From positions 1 through 6,790 of the forward strand of contig JBKPFS010000028.1 in the NCBI GenBank assembly GCA_046728935.1: a stretch of DNA of 6,790 bases. The letters run 5' to 3'. Positions 5,946 through 6,790 of this stretch are shown here, piece after piece (position 1 is the stretch's first letter; each line of letters begins with the position of its first letter). Below the pieces are notes generated by a model. It was not told the origin of the DNA. It was given only the letters and a program-made list of their open reading frames with translations, and did no database searches. The position numbers and the translations under genes were made by a program. Origin of the DNA: DATAFO01 sp046728935 (GTDB lineage Bacteria; Actinomycetota; Thermoleophilia; Solirubrobacterales; 70-9).

Positions 5946-6342
5946 GGGTCGAGGACGCGACGCGGCGCTCGCCGAGCGGCGCGACTCGGAGCCGGGTGCG
6001 TCGGCCGAGCTGGCGCGAAGGATCGCCACATTGGTGGATGAGAAGCAGGGCGCCGACGTGGTCGCACTCGAGGTTCGCGCGCTCGTCTCCTACACCGATT
6101 TCCTGGTCATCTGCACGGCGCGGAACGAGCGGCAGGCGAAGGCGATCCACGACGAGGTGCACGAGCGATTGAAGAAGGAGGACGGGTTGCTCCCGGCGCG
6201 GGTGGAGGGCGAGACGGAGGCGCGCTGGGTGCTGATGGATTACCTCGATTGCGTGCTGCACGTGTTCGTCCCGGAGCTGCGCGATCGCTACCGGCTGGAG
6301 ACGCTCTGGGGCGAGGCGCCTCGCCTCGATCTCGGGATCTAG
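5932..6342 (+). CDS. rsfS: Ribosomal silencing factor RsfS
   Basis: RsfS (RsfA/YbeB/Iojap family) binds ribosomal protein uL14 on the 50S subunit and blocks joining of the small subunit, damping translation when nutrients run out. The family core is clear: ARRIATLVDEKQGADVVALEV (28-48), SYTDFLVICTA (53-63), ERQAKAIHDEV (66-76), ARWVLMDYLDCVLHVFVPE (97-115) and YRLETLWGEAP (120-130). The total of 136 residues is slightly longer than many members because of a charged 25-residue N-terminal extension. The start is either the ATG at 5932 (14-base overlap with nadD) or the GTG at 5938 (8-base overlap). I chose the ATG, but the difference is only two residues. The nadD-rsfS pairing is conserved across many bacteria and indicates cotranscription. 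Confidence 0.94.
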   Translation: MPVSEGRGRDAALAERRDSEPGASAELARRIATLVDEKQGADVVALEVRALVSYTDFLVICTARNERQAKAIHDEVHERLKKEDGLLPARVEGETEARWVLMDYLDCVLHVFVPELRDRYRLETLWGEAPRLDLGI

Positions 6343-6374
6343 GCGGGGGCATCGGTGCCGTCCGGCGGGGGGCC

Positions 6375-6380
6375 TAGCGT
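6375..6380 (+). promoter_or_regulatory. Possible -10 box before the DivIVA-like gene
   Basis: TAGCGT fits TANNNT and ends nine bases before the GTG at 6390. The spacing is slightly longer than at proB and proA, so the call is weaker. The gene could instead be read from the nadD-rsfS transcript, as the gap to rsfS is only 47 bases. Confidence 0.3.
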
Positions 6381-6389
6381 TCGCGCCTA

Positions 6390-6790
6390 GTGAGCGTCCC
6401 ACGGGCCAAGCGCCCCTTCAAGAGGTCGCTGCTGGGCTACCGGCCGAGCGAGGTGGAGGATGCGATCGCGGCCCGGGATTCGGCGCTCGACCAGGTGCGG
6501 GAGAGGCTTTCGGCCACGGAGGCGTGCCTGCGGCAGCGGGAGGTCGAGATCGCGGGTCAGGCGGGGGAGCTCGAGGCGCACAGACTGAGGATCCGCGACC
6601 TCGAGCAGGTGGCGACCCGCGTCTGCGAGCGGGTGGTCGAGCGGGAGCGCGAGCTGGCGGAGGTCCGGAGCGAGCTCGCGCGGATCAGGGAGGAGAACGA
6701 CGCGGAGGTGCGCTCGCTGGCGCGTCTCGCGGAGGAGCTCGAGCAGGTGCGCCGTCAGGCGAGGGGCCAGGCGACGCGGATGAGGTTGCG
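6390..6790 (+). CDS. DivIVA-like coiled-coil protein, partial (runs off the window)
   Basis: An uninterrupted reading frame of 133 codons from a GTG at 6390 to the window edge, with no stop. The N-terminus KRPFKRSLLGYRPSEVEDAI (8-27) resembles the start of DivIVA-domain proteins, where a short Phe/Gly-Tyr segment is followed by an EVD motif and a helix. From about residue 21 onward the sequence is almost wholly Glu/Arg/Leu/Ala/Gln-rich with hydrophobic residues at heptad-like spacing (for example RLAEELEQV, 112-120), predicting a long coiled coil. DivIVA proteins sit at curved membranes and organise division or polar growth in actinobacteria; membership here is inferred from the N-terminal motif and helix pattern. 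It could also be a generic scaffolding coiled-coil protein. The opposite-strand frame at 6387-6581 is a shadow. The missing C-terminus prevents a firm call. Confidence 0.65.
   Translation, partial: MSVPRAKRPFKRSLLGYRPSEVEDAIAARDSALDQVRERLSATEACLRQREVEIAGQAGELEAHRLRIRDLEQVATRVCERVVERERELAEVRSELARIREENDAEVRSLARLAEELEQVRRQARGQATRMRL

Noticed and set aside
6348..6359. A small hairpin after rsfS (GGCA-TCGG-TGCC) as a terminator.
   Set aside because: A four-base-pair stem without a T-run is too weak to call.
5142..6402. Two minus-strand frames of 295 and 269 residues opposite nadD and rsfS.
   Set aside because: Both are antisense shadows of recognised genes, with Arg/Pro/Ala-rich low-complexity translation.

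Overview
The window is GC-rich DNA, roughly 70% by eye, with GTG starts, very tight gene packing and TANNNT -10 boxes placed 6-9 bases before start codons. This points to an actinobacterium. The order proB...proA-nadD-rsfS is a classic actinobacterial housekeeping cluster, and the protein flavour suggests a deep lineage such as Thermoleophilia (Solirubrobacterales or Gaiellales); the class-level placement is inference. There is no rRNA, tRNA, CRISPR array, insertion sequence or phage gene in the window.

Left part (41-1518, minus strand): a two-gene ABC-2 exporter operon, ATPase first and then a six-helix permease, overlapping by four bases. It diverges from proB across only 27 bases, and those bases appear to hold two overlapping -10 boxes facing opposite ways. 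Bases 1-40 lie downstream of this operon and show nothing I can support.

Centre (1546-3991): proB (glutamate 5-kinase) is translationally coupled to a small DUF167/YggU gene. After an 86-base gap, with an AT-rich palindromic promoter/operator unlike its surroundings, comes a PadR-family repressor with a Gly/His/Arg/Trp-rich N-terminal tail. It converges with a minus-strand PaaI-type hotdog thioesterase, and the two genes share the four bases CTAG for their stop codons.

Right part (4042-6790, plus strand): proA (gamma-glutamyl phosphate reductase), nadD (nicotinate-mononucleotide adenylyltransferase), rsfS (ribosomal silencing factor), and an open-ended gene for a DivIVA-like coiled-coil protein that runs off the window. 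ProB and ProA perform the first two steps of proline synthesis; NadD makes the dinucleotide precursor of NAD; RsfS slows translation in starvation.

Most of this is core metabolism. I do not see a clearly new biological system. The items most worth a second look are the back-to-back, apparently leaderless promoters, the histidine-rich PadR with its AT-rich operator sitting between proB and proA, and the DivIVA-like gene attached to the nadD-rsfS cluster.
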